Shown here: piece after piece, positions 33,514-46,073 of the stretch
Layout: each line of letters opens with the position of its first letter
How positions within the stretch are numbered: the stretch's first letter is position 1
Assembly: GCA_026122225.1 (NCBI GenBank)
Contig: JANEZZ010000728.1
Span: 3,038,001 to 3,102,000, forward strand
Direction of reading: 5' to 3'
Origin: Heloderma charlesbogerti
Lineage: Eukaryota; Chordata; Lepidosauria; Squamata; Helodermatidae
Length of the DNA: 64,000 nucleotides
Made by a program: the position numbers and the translations under genes
Notes under the pieces: model-generated
Databases searched by the model: none
Told to the model about the DNA's origin: nothing
The model's input: only the letters and a program-made list of their open reading frames with translations

Positions 33514-33577
33514 ATGGCAAAAGAGTTTGGGATTTTAAAAATACTGCTTTGGATTTTTATTACTCTCTATGTACACC
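33514..33577 (+). CDS. Possible signal-peptide exon of a second IL-1 receptor family gene (IL1R1 by position)
   Basis: An ATG at 33514 opens 21 codons that read MAKEFGILKILLWIFITLYVH, a typical signal peptide: a charged start, then a hydrophobic core ILLWIFITLYV. The frame runs straight into a consensus donor GTAAGT at 33578, leaving the exon in phase 1, the phase normal for signal-peptide exons of Ig-superfamily receptors. It sits about 8 kb downstream of IL1R2 on the same strand, where IL1R1 lies in other tetrapods. Against it: no convincing acceptor or promoter was found upstream, and no Ig1 exon was found in the next 30 kb. It is a prediction from position, hydrophobicity and splice site only. 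Confidence 0.35.
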
Positions 33578-33582
33578 GTAAG

Positions 33583-35157
33583 TATTCAGAGGCCTTCACT
33601 GACATGAACGGTATCATTAACATTGTAGCTTATCTTGTCTTGACTCAACAGTAAGGTGCCTTTACGCTACCTTATGAATCCTAACTCTGCTATAGTGAGT
33701 GTACGTTTTTTTCAATTTACTTTAATTTGAAGCTTACATCCTTAGTCTGCTTTGCACAAGAGATATATATTCCTAGTTTTTTAGAATGTTGATTTACAAT
33801 ATTTTTGGATTAGATAATCTAGGATAGGGGACCCCAACCTTTTGGGGCCAATGGGCACATTTGGAATGTTGAAAGTACTTTGGCATAGCTAGTCACAAAA
33901 CATCCATTTCCCAGAAGGCAAACTAGTGAGGCCGAGAGACTAGTAATGCCCCCCACCCAAGTACACAGTAGAGGTTGGGTCTGAGCCCCAGAACACAAAA
34001 CCACTCCTTTGAACCAACAGTTCATCCATTTCACAGAGGGTGAAGTCTATCTCTTCCAGCCAGCTCCCTCCCTCCAGTCTTTCTCTCCTCCACAATCATC
34101 ACCCATAGGCACATGTATTACCCACCCCAAAACTGTCTCGCTCACACAGAATCATGCCCCCCCCACACCTCTATTCTCCTTCTCCCAGCTTTACACTTTC
34201 CGCCGCCTTCACCACCATTTAAAGTTTATCAGGCAACAGTAGGGGCATTTTTATTTCGCTTTACCTTTTTTGCCTTTTTTGTGGGTGGACAAAAAAATGT
34301 AAAGTGAAATGCCTGACCGGAATGCTTAAGAACGCTGAGGCATTCCGGGGGAATGAAGATAGTAGCTTGTGGCTGCAGCTTTTTATCTTGTAGCACTCCT
34401 GGCTGCCCCCCAAAGTTAATTCATTATATTTTTAGTTGGGGGCAGAGGATGTGGCGGGGGCCGAGGGACATCTCCACAGGTACCCTGGCAGCCATAAGTG
34501 TCAAGTTGTGGAAGGCAGGTCTTGGATACGAGTCTCAAGCTTTCTCCTTGTTTTCTGATTCCTAATTCTATGATTGCTCATGCATCTTCATCACCTATTC
34601 CTTTCAGAAGACTCAAACACTTTATGCAGGTAACCAAACGGTTTAGAGATGAATGTAGGTCAGGTGGTAGCGTAGGGGATGAGGTTGGGATTGCTGCTGA
34701 TGCTTCTGCTCCTCTCTGTGTGCCTCCCTTCTTCCACACATTCAAAGTGTCTGCACAGGGGCCTATGGCAGCTGCTGAACACCCAATCCCAACCCTTCAG
34801 AAACACAGGCCGCTGTGTAATCTGCCCTCAGATGTGTGGAGATTGAGTGGGAGGCACCATGCGTGCTCCTGATTGTTCTTTCCATGTGTGTGTGTTTGTG
34901 TATGCTGTCTGAACAGCCCTCAGGGGCTTTTATTTGAGAGTAATAGCTGTGTTTTAAAATAATGACATCATGCTATTGTCTGAGGGGTAGGCTGAAAGTG
35001 GATAAATGAGCATGCCTTGGAAAAATGGGGGAAAAAACTTACACTCACTATAGTGGAGTTAGGATTCATAAGACGGCATAAAGGTACCTTATTTTTGTGT
35101 CAAGACAAGATAAACCACTGTGCTAACAATACAAAGTTCAGTGAAGGCCTCTGAATA
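33583..35157. mobile_element. Inverted-repeat DNA element next to the putative receptor exon
   Basis: Arms 33583-33712 and 35032-35157 are inverted copies, around 80 percent alike by eye. Landmarks are TATTCAGAGGCCTTCACTGA, TTATCTTGTCTTGAC, CTTATGAATCCTAACTC and CTATAGTGAGTGTA. Between them is 1.3 kb of non-coding DNA that includes a 'CCCCAACC' hAT-like repeat. The outer borders read TA-TTCAGAGG...CCTCTGAA-TA, compatible with a TA target duplication. Confidence 0.65.
33826..34030 (+). repeat. Dispersed hAT-like repeat 'GGGACCCCAACCTTTTGGGG', copy 2
   Basis: Starts GGGGACCCCAACCTTTTGGG and shares GGCACATTTGGAATGTTG and GGGTCTGAGCCCCAGAACAC with copies at 5487 and 41640. It sits inside the inverted-repeat element. 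Confidence 0.6.
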
Positions 35158-35479
35158 GCCATAAGGTATGTCCTCCTGCATACACAGACCGTAAGAAAGT
35201 CCAAAGAAATATTTTCACAGGGGTCTGACTGAAACGTCCTAGCAGACTCTACGAATTCTGGGTTCATAATGTAGAATCTGGGTACATAACAAGAAACAGG
35301 TACCTAGATGTGGCATATCCTTTGAGAAACAACCCTGATTAGTCTGCTACATTTTGGTGGTGGCCAGGAGTGGGTTTGCACAGTTAAGCCTAGTGTGCCA
35401 CCTGTTCCCTTTCCTGGAGATGTCAGATCTGGCCATGGCAACACATGTCTAAACATCCTGTTTAGATTACTGTAACACA

Positions 35480-35846
35480 GAGCTTTTCTACACAAGGTGT
35501 TTATCATACAATCGCCATTTCCTACTCATGGTTTTTTAAATGTCTAAAGATGGGATCTTTAGATAATTTCATGGCCCCCCAGTTTTCGCTTCTGTTTTTA
35601 AACAGCACTTTCAGTGTGTTTTTAAGAGCAGGGAAAGTGTGAAAATTTTAACAGTGAAAGAAAACAGGGTTTTTAAAAAACTTTTATATTTGTTCTATTC
35701 ACACAGTGAATACAGTGCCACCTAGAAGTTATGTAATGGCAAAGCAGGAAAGGAAATGCTCTTCTTGTAGCGCTTGGATCTCAATTCTGCGATGAAGCCG
35801 AAAACAGATGCAGTAGATTAACAGCGTTGTGTAGAAAAGCTCTCAT
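35480..35846. mobile_element. hAT-like MITE, family B copy 2
   Basis: Perfect 15-16-base inverted ends AGAGCTTTTCTACACA and TGTGTAGAAAAGCTCT. Internal blocks correspond to copy 1 at 2998-3320. Non-coding. Confidence 0.8.
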
Positions 35847-35879
35847 TCTTCATGGGTATGCTTTGATTCAAACAGTATT

Positions 35880-36470
35880 CAGAGAAACTTCAGCTGTTCT
35901 GGAATGCTGTGGCAAGATGGTTGACCAGGCCTGGATGTAGGGAGCACGGGACCCCCTTGCTAAAACAGCCCTACTGGCTACTGGTCTGTTTCTAGGCATA
36001 ATTCAACGTCCTGGTTATGACCTATAAAGCCCTACATGACTTTGGACCAGGCTATTTGAAATGCCGCATTCTCCCATGTGAGCTTGCCCACATGGAAGCA
36101 TATGGGATGGGAATGTGAGAGAGGGCCTTTTCAGTGGCTGCTCCCCGGCTCTCGAACTCCTTGCCAAGGGAGGCTAGGTTAGCTCCATCTCTGCTGTCCC
36201 TTCTGCCAGCAGGCAAAGACATTTTTATTTAGACAGGCTTTTGGTTTTTAAACTAACTTGTTGTTGAAGTAGGTTTTGATCCAGTGGGTGCTGTTTATTT
36301 CTTTTTTAAATTGATGTGTTTAATGGCTGTGTTTTTAATTTATGTTTTTAAGGGATACATGTTTATGTTTTAATTATAATTCAGTATTATCTGTATTGTT
36401 AGCCACCTTGATCATTATTTTTAGTGGAAACATGGGATATAAATTTAATACACAAGATATATACACATAC
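35880..36470 (+). mobile_element. L2-type LINE 3' end
   Basis: Encodes remnants of the RT C-terminus (TAYKALHDFGPGYL-like, read with breaks) around 36010-36060 and a 3' UTR with CTTTTCAGTGGCTGCTCC, AACTCCTTGCCAAGGGAGGC, TTTTTATTTAGACAGGCTTT and a terminal GGATATAAATTTAATAC. Decayed. A Tc1 element lies directly after it. Confidence 0.65.
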
Positions 36471-36477
36471 ATACATA

Positions 36478-38109
36478 CAGTCAGGGCCAGAAATATTGGA
36501 ACAAGGATAACTGTTTTGGCAGTTGGCCTTTGCACACCACCACATTGAAGTTGAAAGGAAACACACCCAGATGGGAGCGAAGTCAGGACTTTCAGCTGTA
36601 ATTCAAGGGGCTTGACAAAAGTGGGGCACTACCCATTTAGGAAGTACAGCCAGTGGCATACCCCCCCCCATCGTTGGTGGCTCATAAGTAATGGAACAAA
36701 CCAACATCTCAAATTTAAGGATCGCCTATAATAACTGGATGAAAATCCTTTGCAGTCAATGACTGCCTGAAGTCTGGAACCCATGGACATAACCAAATGC
36801 TGAGTGTCCTCCCTCGAGATGCTTTGCCAGGCCTTTACTGCAGCTCCCTTCAGCTGCTGCTTGTTTGTGGGTCTTCCTGCCTTCAGTCTTGTCTTCAGTA
36901 AGTGAAACGCATGCTCTGTTGGGTTGAGATCAGGTGACCGACTTGGTCATTGAAGAACATCCCACTTCTTTGCCTTGAGAAACTCTTGGGTAGCTTTTGC
37001 TGTATGTTTTGGGTCATTATCCATCTGCAGTCTGAAGCGGCGTCCTATCAGTTTGGCAGCATTCGGCTGAATCTGAGCAGGAAGTATATCCCTATACACT
37101 TCATAATTCATCCTGCTGCTTTTATCAGCAGTCAGGTCATTCATAAACACCAGTGACCTGGTTCCATTGGCAGCCATACATACCCATGCCATAACACTGC
37201 CTCCACCATGTTTGACAGATGATGTGGTATGCTTTGGATCATGAGCTGTTCCTTTTGTTTGCCATACTTTTCTCTTCCCATCATTCTGGTACAAGTTAAT
37301 CTTGGTTTCATCAGTCCAAAGAATCTTATTCCAGAACTGGGCAGGCTTTTTCAGGTGTTTGCTGGCAAAGGCTAATCTGGCCTTTTGGTTCTTGAGCGTT
37401 ACCAGTGGTTTGCACCTTGTTGTGAAGCCTCTGTATTTACATTCATAAAGCTGTCTCTTGAATGTAGATGTTGACAATGACATGCCTACCTCCGTAAGAG
37501 CGTTCTTGACCTGGCTAGATGTTGTGAAAGGGTTCCTCTTCACCATGAGCAGAACTCTGCGGTCATTCACTTTAGTTGTCTTCCGTGGTCTGCCAGGCCT
37601 TTGCTGTTGCTGAGCTTGCCAGTTAATTCCTTCTTTTTCAGGCTGTTCCAAACTGTTGTGTTGGCCACTCCCACTGTTTTTGCTATCTCTCTGATGGGTT
37701 TATGTTGTTTCCTCAGCCTAATGATGGCCTCCTTCACTCACATGGACACCTCTTTGGGCCTCATGTTGGGAGTTCCAGTGAACAGCTACCAAATGCAAAT
37801 GTAACACTCAGAACCACCTCTAGGCCTTTTATCTGCTTGATTGGTCATGGGGTATCCAGGAAACAGGCCACACCTGGCCGTGCAGCTGCTTGTCAGCCAT
37901 TTGTTCCATTACTTATGAGCCACCAACGATGGGTGTTTGCATATGCCACTGGCTGTACTTCCTGAATGGGTAGTGCCCCACTTCTGTCACACCCCTTGAA
38001 TTGACTTCGCTCCCATCTGGGTGTGTTTCCTTTCAACGTCAGTGTGGTGGTGTACAGAGGCCAACTGCCAAAACAGTTATCCTTGTTCCAATATTTGTGA
38101 CCCTGACTG
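36478..38109 (-). mobile_element. Complete Tc1/mariner element with about 230-base terminal inverted repeats
   Basis: Begins CAGTCAGGGCCAGAAATATT and ends in the inverse ...CCTGACTG, flanked by TA on both sides. The inverted repeats extend about 230 bases, through CACACCCAGATGGGAGCGAAG and the CATCGTTGGTGGCTCATAAG block. The insertion is inside an alternating TA/CA microsatellite. The element is full length (1632 bases) but its transposase is broken. Confidence 0.92.
36603..37764 (-). pseudogene. Tc1 family transposase, inactivated
   Basis: Minus-strand reading of the Tc1 element. The N-terminal helix-turn-helix part (IRLRKQHKPIREIAKTVGVA) is followed after a frameshift near 37588 by the linker GRPRKTT and the catalytic domain. 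Catalytic residues are visible: Asp in LWTDETK, Asp in LQMDNDPKH and Glu in NPTEHAFH, a DDE pattern of the Tc1 type. Defects: a TGA about eight codons after the first ATG, the one-base frameshift, and a TGG-to-TGA change just after KKWDVLQ (near 36945). The longest intact piece is 234 codons (36947-37651). With three lesions this copy cannot make active enzyme. Confidence 0.88.

Positions 38110-38180
<71 letters not shown>
38110..38180. repeat. TA/TG microsatellite flanking the Tc1 element
   Basis: TATGTGTATATATA... followed by about 14 TG units. The left flank of the Tc1 is a related (CATA)n run. Confidence 0.95.
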
Positions 38181-41100
38181 ACTTAACTGTGCCCCTTTCC
38201 TCCTCTGCCTTCCTTTTTGAATTCTAGCCGAAGTCTAGAATGAACTAATATTAGTTAAACTCAGGGTTAAATCTGTTGAAGTGCCTAGATTTATAAGTGT
38301 GTTAAAAAAAAAAAAAACTGGCACAAGGAGAATGCGGTCATAGGTCTTTTGTAATCTGGAAGGAAAGACAGTAAATATGAACCCTTAGAGAGATTATGTT
38401 CTCCCACAGTATTTGCATGCTTTTTTGTTAGTTCATGCCAAGAAAAAGCACTGAAATGTTTCAGAAATCATCTGCCAATGATTGTTTGCATATGTTCAAG
38501 CATGCTTATACTGTGATTCCTTCTGGATATAATGAAGTGCATATGAGGAAATATCCTTGCTTAAAATTCCCCTACATGCTACCTCATTCTCATCTTAAAG
38601 GCACAAGGCCCCACAAGGTGCTTTGGAGCTTGGGTTACATTTTTGCTTTTTCTCTTGACTCGTATTATCAGTGCATTGTACATGGCTTGGATAGTGTGGC
38701 CAGACATAACTCCCTGCCACATTTGAACACGCTGGAATTGACACTTGAAGCCAAATCCAATCTGATGCATGCATATGCTCTAAATTCTCACTGCAGTATA
38801 TGTGCAGTAAGCACATTTACTAGGAAGGACTTCGCACTGTGTTCAATGGGCAACTATGTGCACAGTACTGCAATCTTAATTCCTAACATGAAGCAGGTCT
38901 TGGTAGAACACATCTTTCTGAAATCGTATACCTGACTTGCCTTAAAATTTATTGTACTGTGTTGTGATGTGTTTCTGTAATAAACTTCCATACTTCATTC
39001 GATAGGTACTTTTAGTTCTTTAAAGTCCCAGAACGCATGGCTGAAGCCCAACTTGCAGGTGACAAAATGTGTGTGTGGGCATGGTTGACACCCATATTTG
39101 GCTGTTTTCCCACTGATGTTTTAATTAAATATAATGTTCTGCACTTCTTTTCCCCCCCAACATGCATGCACTTTATGGGTGGCCATTTACAAGACAGGTA
39201 AACACTGAACCCAATGGCATTGGGGAGATACAGATTGATGTATTGATGTTGGCTTGCAGAAGAGACATAGTCATTATAATGTGTGTCATTTGGGCCTCAG
39301 CTCTGGCTGAATAGGAGTATATTGAGGCTGTACTCTATCCCAGCCTTCCCCAACCTAGGGGGGAACTTCACGACAATGGAATAACGTTGACAACGTTGGA
39401 ATATTATCTGGATTTTCATGGAATCGGCTTTGGTTCGTCAGGGACACATGAAGCAAGGAAAGCCGAGTGTACTGTACCTTAAAAATCTGCTTTTCAGGGT
39501 CACACGGCGCTTGAAAGCAACATACTTCTGGGTTGGGTCAGGGGAGTAGAACTGAATGTCATCAACCTGGCAGGTGCTACTCAACCAATGAGAGGGGCTT
39601 GTTTCCTGCTCCTGTCCGGGCTCCCCCCAGCTACCACATTATTATCCCCAACAGCTTCTGAAGGCTCCCCATGAGAGCACCCCACCAGGGCAATTTCACC
39701 CATTCCAGCCAACAGGCAAGGAGTCAGAGCTCCCACCCCCTTTCTCCTTTTCCAGGGAGTATATACAGGGATCTAGTCCCTTCACCCATTGACTGCAGCT
39801 GGTGTTCCAAATCATAAAACCTCAGTTGCGCACTTCCAGGGAGTAAATACAGCAATCTAGCTGCTTCACCCATTCTCGGACTACAGCCTCTGTTGCTTGC
39901 TTTCTCCCCATTGAGAATCTGTAGCGTCTTTATCCCATTGAGCAAATCGGAGCTGCACTGTTTCAAGTACTAGCTATCTGGCGAGAGGAGACAGCCAGGA
40001 GTGGGAGCCTGCAGCCCCGATATTTCACTGTATCCATACGGTGATACAGTGAAACTAAAGAATGCACAGAGGGGGAGGAGAGGGGATAGCTAGCAGAGGC
40101 GACAGGAGAACTCCAGCCAGCCCTTTCCCTCTGTGCAGAGAAGCAGTGAACTAAGACAAGCATCAGAGAAGCAAAGTTACAGAAGCATCACAGAAGGCTT
40201 TCAAGGGGGCTGGGCTGGAAAATGGAGGCTAGTTACCCCCACTGGCGAAAAGGAAGTACAGTGTTTATTCTGAAGGCACAGAAGAGCGCTTTAGTGCTTT
40301 GATAAGTTGGAAAGGCAGGCTAGTTACTCTAGTTACCTAGGTCATGGCCAGGTGAAAGACACACTCCTAGGAATGCCCAATCATACCGAATTTAAAGCGG
40401 AGAGATGGGCACACAGCAGCTGAACCACAGGGAAGCCAAATTAAAGAAAAACAAGACAAAAATGCAGCTTCCTCACAGGTAAACTTCAGGGTGGCTGTGG
40501 TCTGGCCACAATGTCATGTGCCGCAAAGGACCTCTAAACGGTCTCAATTCACAGCAAATCACCCATGAAGACAGGCCTCTAGTTCCTTCCAGATGTTTTG
40601 GATGACAACTCCCAGAACTCCTGACCATTGGCCATGCTAGGGTTGATGGGAGTTGAAGTCCAAAATATTTGGAGGGCACCAGGTTGGGAAAAGCTGCTCT
40701 GTGCAGTGGGTAGGACTGAACAATGTGAGAATTTCCTCTGTTTAACCCACTACCTACCCATTCTACCTATTTGAAGGTACACATAATTTACCACCCAATT
40801 ACTTCCACACCCGCATTCATATTCGTCTCACATAAGGTACATTTAACACAAACGCACACATAGACTCACATGCATTTACTCATACAGCACACTGATCACA
40901 TAGTCACACAAAAACATGTATACATGCCTGCAAAAAACACTAGACCCAACAGTTGTACCTCATGGAGCTTCCACCAATATTAAATCTCTCTCCCATTGTA
41001 TTCTCACTGGAACTGGGTATAGGGCATCAAGCTCTGACTGTTCAAGTTTTTCTTTCCATGCCAGCGACCTCATGTGGAGAGAGCGCGAGCGGAGCCATGT

Positions 41101-43157
41101 CTGCTTGCCCTGTCCTACCCCATCATCTGCCAGCACAGCCCACATGCACTGGGGGGAGGTCAGGAAAGAAGAAGCCTGACAAATGCTTGCAGGCTGTTTC
41201 TGTGGGCTGCAGGTCTGGCTGTGCAGGGTTACAACTCACAGGGATACCCTCATGTTCAGCTGGCTTTCCCCCTTCAGACCTTCCCAGAATGTATGGACAC
41301 CAGGGAGTTGTGACAACAGCAGGGCTGGACTGGGGTGTGTGAACTCACCATTTCTCCATATGACGTTGCTTGCTTGGGAGGAGCTTGTGTGAATCTAGGA
41401 AGTCTAAGGCTGTAGGGACTGGACCCATGGAATGTGGGTCTTCAACATGGTGCCCACGGGCACCAGTGTGCCCACAGCCACCTCTCTTGGTGCCCATGGA
41501 CACCTCTTCTGGTGCCCAACCAGCTCCCTGCTCATCCTGATTTCTATTAAGTTTTTTCAGATTTATTAAATTATTATCATTTAACTGGGAAGCTGGCAGG
41601 CTGCAAAGTGAAGGGTTGCCCTCCAGAACCATCTTTATTCGGTAGTAGTTTTGTGTTTTGGAGTTCAGAACGCACCTTCGCCTGTACTTAGATTCTGGGC
41701 CAAGTTACTTTTCTTCCAGTTGCACAAGTTTGCCTTCTGGGAAATTATTGTTTAGTGACCAGACATGCCCGCAATGGCAGCCATTTTATGAATGGACCAA
41801 CCTGCCCCACCCCCCAATGTAGCCATTTTGGGTGAAGCTCCCATGACATTCACAAAATTCCACACATGCCCACCAACCCAAAAAGGTTGGGGGCTCCTGC
41901 ATGGAATGCTGAAGTTGTTTGGGATGCAAGGATGGAAAATGTGAAGCTTTGGTTCCAGGCTGGCTGGAGCTCTGAACAGGAGCACTTCTGTTGTGGGTCT
42001 CCATTGTACTAGTTTAATAGCAAACACGCAACATCTTTGTGACAGGATACCATAACTTTAATGAAAGCCATAGCTGACTTTCTTTTAAGGAGACAGCAAA
42101 ACAGAAGAGCAGAAAATGTTAAGGGTTAGGCTGAGTTAACCACCCATGTTGTACAACTTTCTTGGGTTTACCAACACTTTCTGTCAGTCTGGCCAACCAC
42201 AGTTTCTGGTTTTGCTCCAAAATTTCTGGAGGATATAAGCACTTCATTAATTGAATGAAGCAAATTGCTAGTTGAGAATTGTTTTCTGTTGTCTGTGTTG
42301 TGTTGAAATGCAGAGCTGTAAGTAAAAGAAATTATTTGTCTTTCTCTGTATAGCACTTGCATACACTGAAAGAGCGGATAGGATCTAGTACTGCTCCTTA
42401 TGGGAATTGTTTCTCAAGTCACTCTCACATGTGTTTTCCAAAATAAATTAAAATACACAGATCAGAGCTGAAACTAACCACTTCTTCCTTAGCAGAGGGA
42501 ATACGAGATTAATAAGGTGGTGACTGTTCCAATTTTTTTCTGCCAGAAAGTTTTTGGTTCTCCCATTTTCCTACTGATACTACCTTTTTTTAGAGAAATG
42601 CTGGGCTTCTCATGTGCATGAATAATTGGCCTTGCATTAAAGAGCGCCGAACATGGGGCTTCCTCACCCTCATGCTTTAGGCTGTGGATATTCAGACAAA
42701 GTTCTTGTACTGCTGATTTCCATGTCCAATAATCTTGTCCATTATTCTTCCTTTACTTTTTCCAAAAGGTCCTGTGCCTCATTGTAGGGGATCTGAGCCT
42801 TCTCAAAGGAGGCCACCATCCTGAGCCCCTTAGTCATTACTTAGTAGTAATGCACCTTAGTAGTGTGGGCTCCATGAAAATATAACATGAATGCTAGTAA
42901 GATGCCCCTGCTCCTGGCAAGCCATCTACCCCACAACAGAAAGTGGACCACTATACTCCGGGCCTAAGTACATGCGATGCCAACAATGTAGTTAACAATC
43001 ATGTCATTTAAAATAAAAAAATAAACAAGTAAAATACACACACACACACTCCTTTTATATGCTACATAAATTGTATTTTTATTCTTTCATTAGATATTGA
43101 GCTCCTACTTAGGGTGCTTTACTGTAGATGTTCCATAAGCATATTGGTTATAGACTA
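38181..43157 (+). other. Intergenic stretch, mostly unrecognised
   Basis: Holds a 'CCCCAACC' palindrome (40570-40695), a tandem pair of about 84-base units starting TCCAGGGAGTA at 39751 and 39835, a hairpin TTTCACTGTATC/GATACAGTGAAA at about 40023-40054, and the hAT-like repeat at 41640-42005. A 166-codon ORF at 38435-38935 has no recognisable domain. No gene is supported. Confidence 0.5.
41640..42005 (-). repeat. Dispersed hAT-like repeat, copy 3, minus strand
   Basis: Contains the inverse of the CCCCAACCTTTTTGGG and CACATTTGG motifs (CCAACCCAAAAAGGTTGGGG near 41873-41892) and GCCTTCTGGGAAA, matching copies at 5487 and 33826. Confidence 0.5.
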
Positions 43158-43534
43158 AGGGCGCAATCCTACGGACACTAGTCAGTGGCTGGACGGCCAT
43201 AGGATAGGTCGGTTCCCTGAGAACTGACCTCTACCCCCTCCCGTGCTGCCTCATAGGCAGTGCGGAACGGCCCTGTGCTCTGCGCTCATAAGAGGAGCAA
43301 GGAGCAGTGAAAACGGGGCGTTCCTGGGGGCGGGCGGAAGTGCCGTTTCAGTGCTTCCTATGCATCGGCTGGCATTTGCTCCCCCTGCTCTGCCTTTCCA
43401 TGGCTAGACAGCTGAAACTGTGCATGCAGGGTGGCTGAAGTGCAGACGGGGAGACCCCTTCACGCTGGTTCTGCCCTGCATTGGATAGGCCTCCGAGTTT
43501 GGACGTGGCCACCTACCGGATAGGATTGCGCCCT
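43158..43534 (+). mobile_element. MITE family A copy 4, complete
   Basis: Perfect 14-base inverted ends AGGGCGCAATCCTA and TAGGATTGCGCCCT. It is the best copy for defining the element (377 bases). The interior carries GGTCGGTTCCC, CTGCCTCATAGGCAG and GGCTAGACAGCTGAAA, all seen in copies 1-3. Confidence 0.88.
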
Positions 43535-44510
43535 CCGAATTCTAATTAGTGAATACCTCTGTTTCTTTAGTTATCTTGATTAATTAGTATGCATATGCTG
43601 CTTCTTTTTGTTGCCTTTATTTTGTTGCCTTTATTTTGAAATAAAATAAAACTTCATGACAAAATAAAATAACAATAATAAGAATAATAAATACCAGATG
43701 TGTGGGGTTGTAGTGCTAATAATATCTGGCATTAGGGAAAAATCTCCTCCTGGCACCAGTGGGAGGTTTTTCCCTATGCCAACTGCAATGTGGGGCATGA
43801 TTTTTCTGAGATCACGTAAACCTCCCCTCTCCCTGGGCTGCAATGTTGATGACCATCCCCCTGTCCATGCCTAGTATTTAATTTTTTAAAAACCAACATG
43901 ATTTCTAATCTTGTTATTAGTGTCATATGTAGTTAGGGCTTCCCCTTGAGGCTATGAAAGCACAGAAGGCACCTGTTAGGTCTGAATCAGAAAAACAGCC
44001 ATCCGTTTCTCATTTGATGGAGTTGATAGCTCCTGGACACAGCCATGACCTGTTGCCCTAGATGAGTAATGGTTCCAGGAGCATACGACGGCTACAAATT
44101 GGGCAGCTAGCTCTGTCTTCCTCCCTTCCCCAAGCCAAGGGCCTAGTGATCAGCCGTGTCAGGATTCGGTGTGGAACAGCTCACCTGCATCCAGTCCATT
44201 CTGGACAATGAACAACCACAGAATCCAGACCAAATGGGAAATAGCTGGTACTAATCTTCAAATCTCTGAATGGCCCCACTGAGTAGATTGAAATTTTGAA
44301 CCAGGAGAAAGAACAGAGTGGAATGCTGAGGGACTCTATGAGGAATATCCTGTACTGGGATAAGCAATCATTTGTCATGATCCTTTGGGATTTGCTGAGC
44401 CTAAATTTGCTCACATTATTTCCATGATTTTTGTATAACTCATATACATATGCTAAGCGGGAAGGAAGACACAAAATGGAAGGCTGTGAGACATTCTCCT
44501 CATTACAGGG
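43535..44510 (+). other. Intergenic stretch with no recognised feature
   Basis: AT-rich sequence. A short inverted pair (TCTCCTCCTGGCACCAGTGG region) is not convincing. Nothing supported. Confidence 0.4.
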
Positions 44511-44514
44511 ACCA

Positions 44515-45120
44515 AATACTATTCATTCATTCATTTGATTTACAGGCTTCCTTATAGGGTAATCCCCCACCCTGTGGGCAATGTACACTTGTAAACCATA
44601 AATCATAACAGAACAATAATTGATAGCTAAAACCAAATAGCACCATATACAAAACAGCCCCAGAAAAGTCCTAACCCAGCCTTAGGCCAAGGTGTAAACA
44701 GGTGAGTCTTTAGAACCAGCTTGAATGCCTGTAATGACCCATGTCTGGCAGACATCACTTGGAGCAGAATTCCACAAATTGGGGCCACAACTGAAAAGTC
44801 TCCATCCTTCTTGTCCACCAGCCTAATTGCCCTTACAGGCATGCACACAAATAGGGCATCCAATGCTAATCTCAGAGTATGGGCAGGTTGGTATCAGTGA
44901 AAGTTTAAAGGCTGCTACCAGCACTTTAAATTGGGCCCAGAAATGCACTGACCACCAGTGCAACCAGTACAATACAGATGTCATATGATCCAACCACTTT
45001 GCACCTACCATTAAATATTCATTGTTGAATATGACCACCAAAGCTCCTTTTATTAGCTTGATAACCACACCAATGAAGTAATTTCCTTGACTGGAGCAGA
45101 AAAGTTCAAACTGAGCAAAG
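44515..45120 (-). mobile_element. Decayed LINE 3' fragment (L2/CR1-like), minus strand
   Basis: Begins on the plus strand with an ATTCATTCATTCATTTGATTT run, the inverse of an L2-type short-repeat tail. It continues with sequence resembling the 3' region of such elements in minus orientation (CTGGGCCCAATTTAAAGTGC as inverse near 44925-44945). No intact coding frame remains. Confidence 0.45.
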
Positions 45121-46073
45121 ATGGTTTCTGAATGCAAATTGGCACTGCCCAGAGGCCATCAACACAGTATACATGAATGCTTCCATAGTTCTTTTCTCAG
45201 AGAGAGAAAAAAACCATGCCTGGAAAGAACTAGAACTCAATCTAATTCTGAGCACACACGTCTAAAGATTCTTGTCCAAAAGCTTGCAAAACTTTCGTTA
45301 GAAAATGCCTCTAAAGTTCGCCCCCACACATAATGTTTTTGTTTTAAAACAGGTCATCAAGGGCTAAAGATTTGCTTAACTTCACTTCTCATTTGGCCCT
45401 GTGTTACAGCTAATTCTGGCTTGGTTAAGGCCTGAGTCTTGACACATATTTTGTCCCATCAAAGTATAAATAGCAGCAACCACTGGTCTTCCAATCCCCA
45501 CTGAAATAGACGGTGTGATTTTCCCAGAGCTCCATGATCCATCACTTACTAGGCAACACATACCATAATATGGAACATGTCTACAGCATGTCATCCTTAG
45601 TGAAAGAAAATACACATTATTGTAAAAGTAATCCTATTGGCCTGAAGGTATAGAAACTGATGCTCCTTCCCACATTGTACACCTAGAACACAACACAAGA
45701 AGCCAAGAAGAGCCAACCAGCTGTCCACAGAAAATCCACAAGCAGGACATGAGTGCAACAGTAATGTCTTGCTTATGTTCCCCAGCAAATGGTATACATA
45801 GGCATACTGCCTCTGATACTGGTGGTAGCATATAGCTATCAGGGCTAATAGCCATCGATAGCCTTATCCTCCATGAATTTCTCCAATTGCCTTTTGAAGC
45901 CATCTAAACTGGTGGCTGTTACTAAATCTTGTAGTAGCAAAATCCATAGTTTAACTATGCACTGTGTGAAGAAGTACTTCCTTTCATCTATCCTGAATCT
46001 CTCACCAATCAGCTTCATGGGATGAGCCCCAGGTTCTAGTATTATGAGAGAGGGAGAAAAATATCTCCCTATC

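Noticed and set aside
38435..38935. 166-codon plus-strand ORF
   Set aside because: No recognisable domain, irregular composition and no splice or promoter context; length is within chance for AT-poor DNA of this size.
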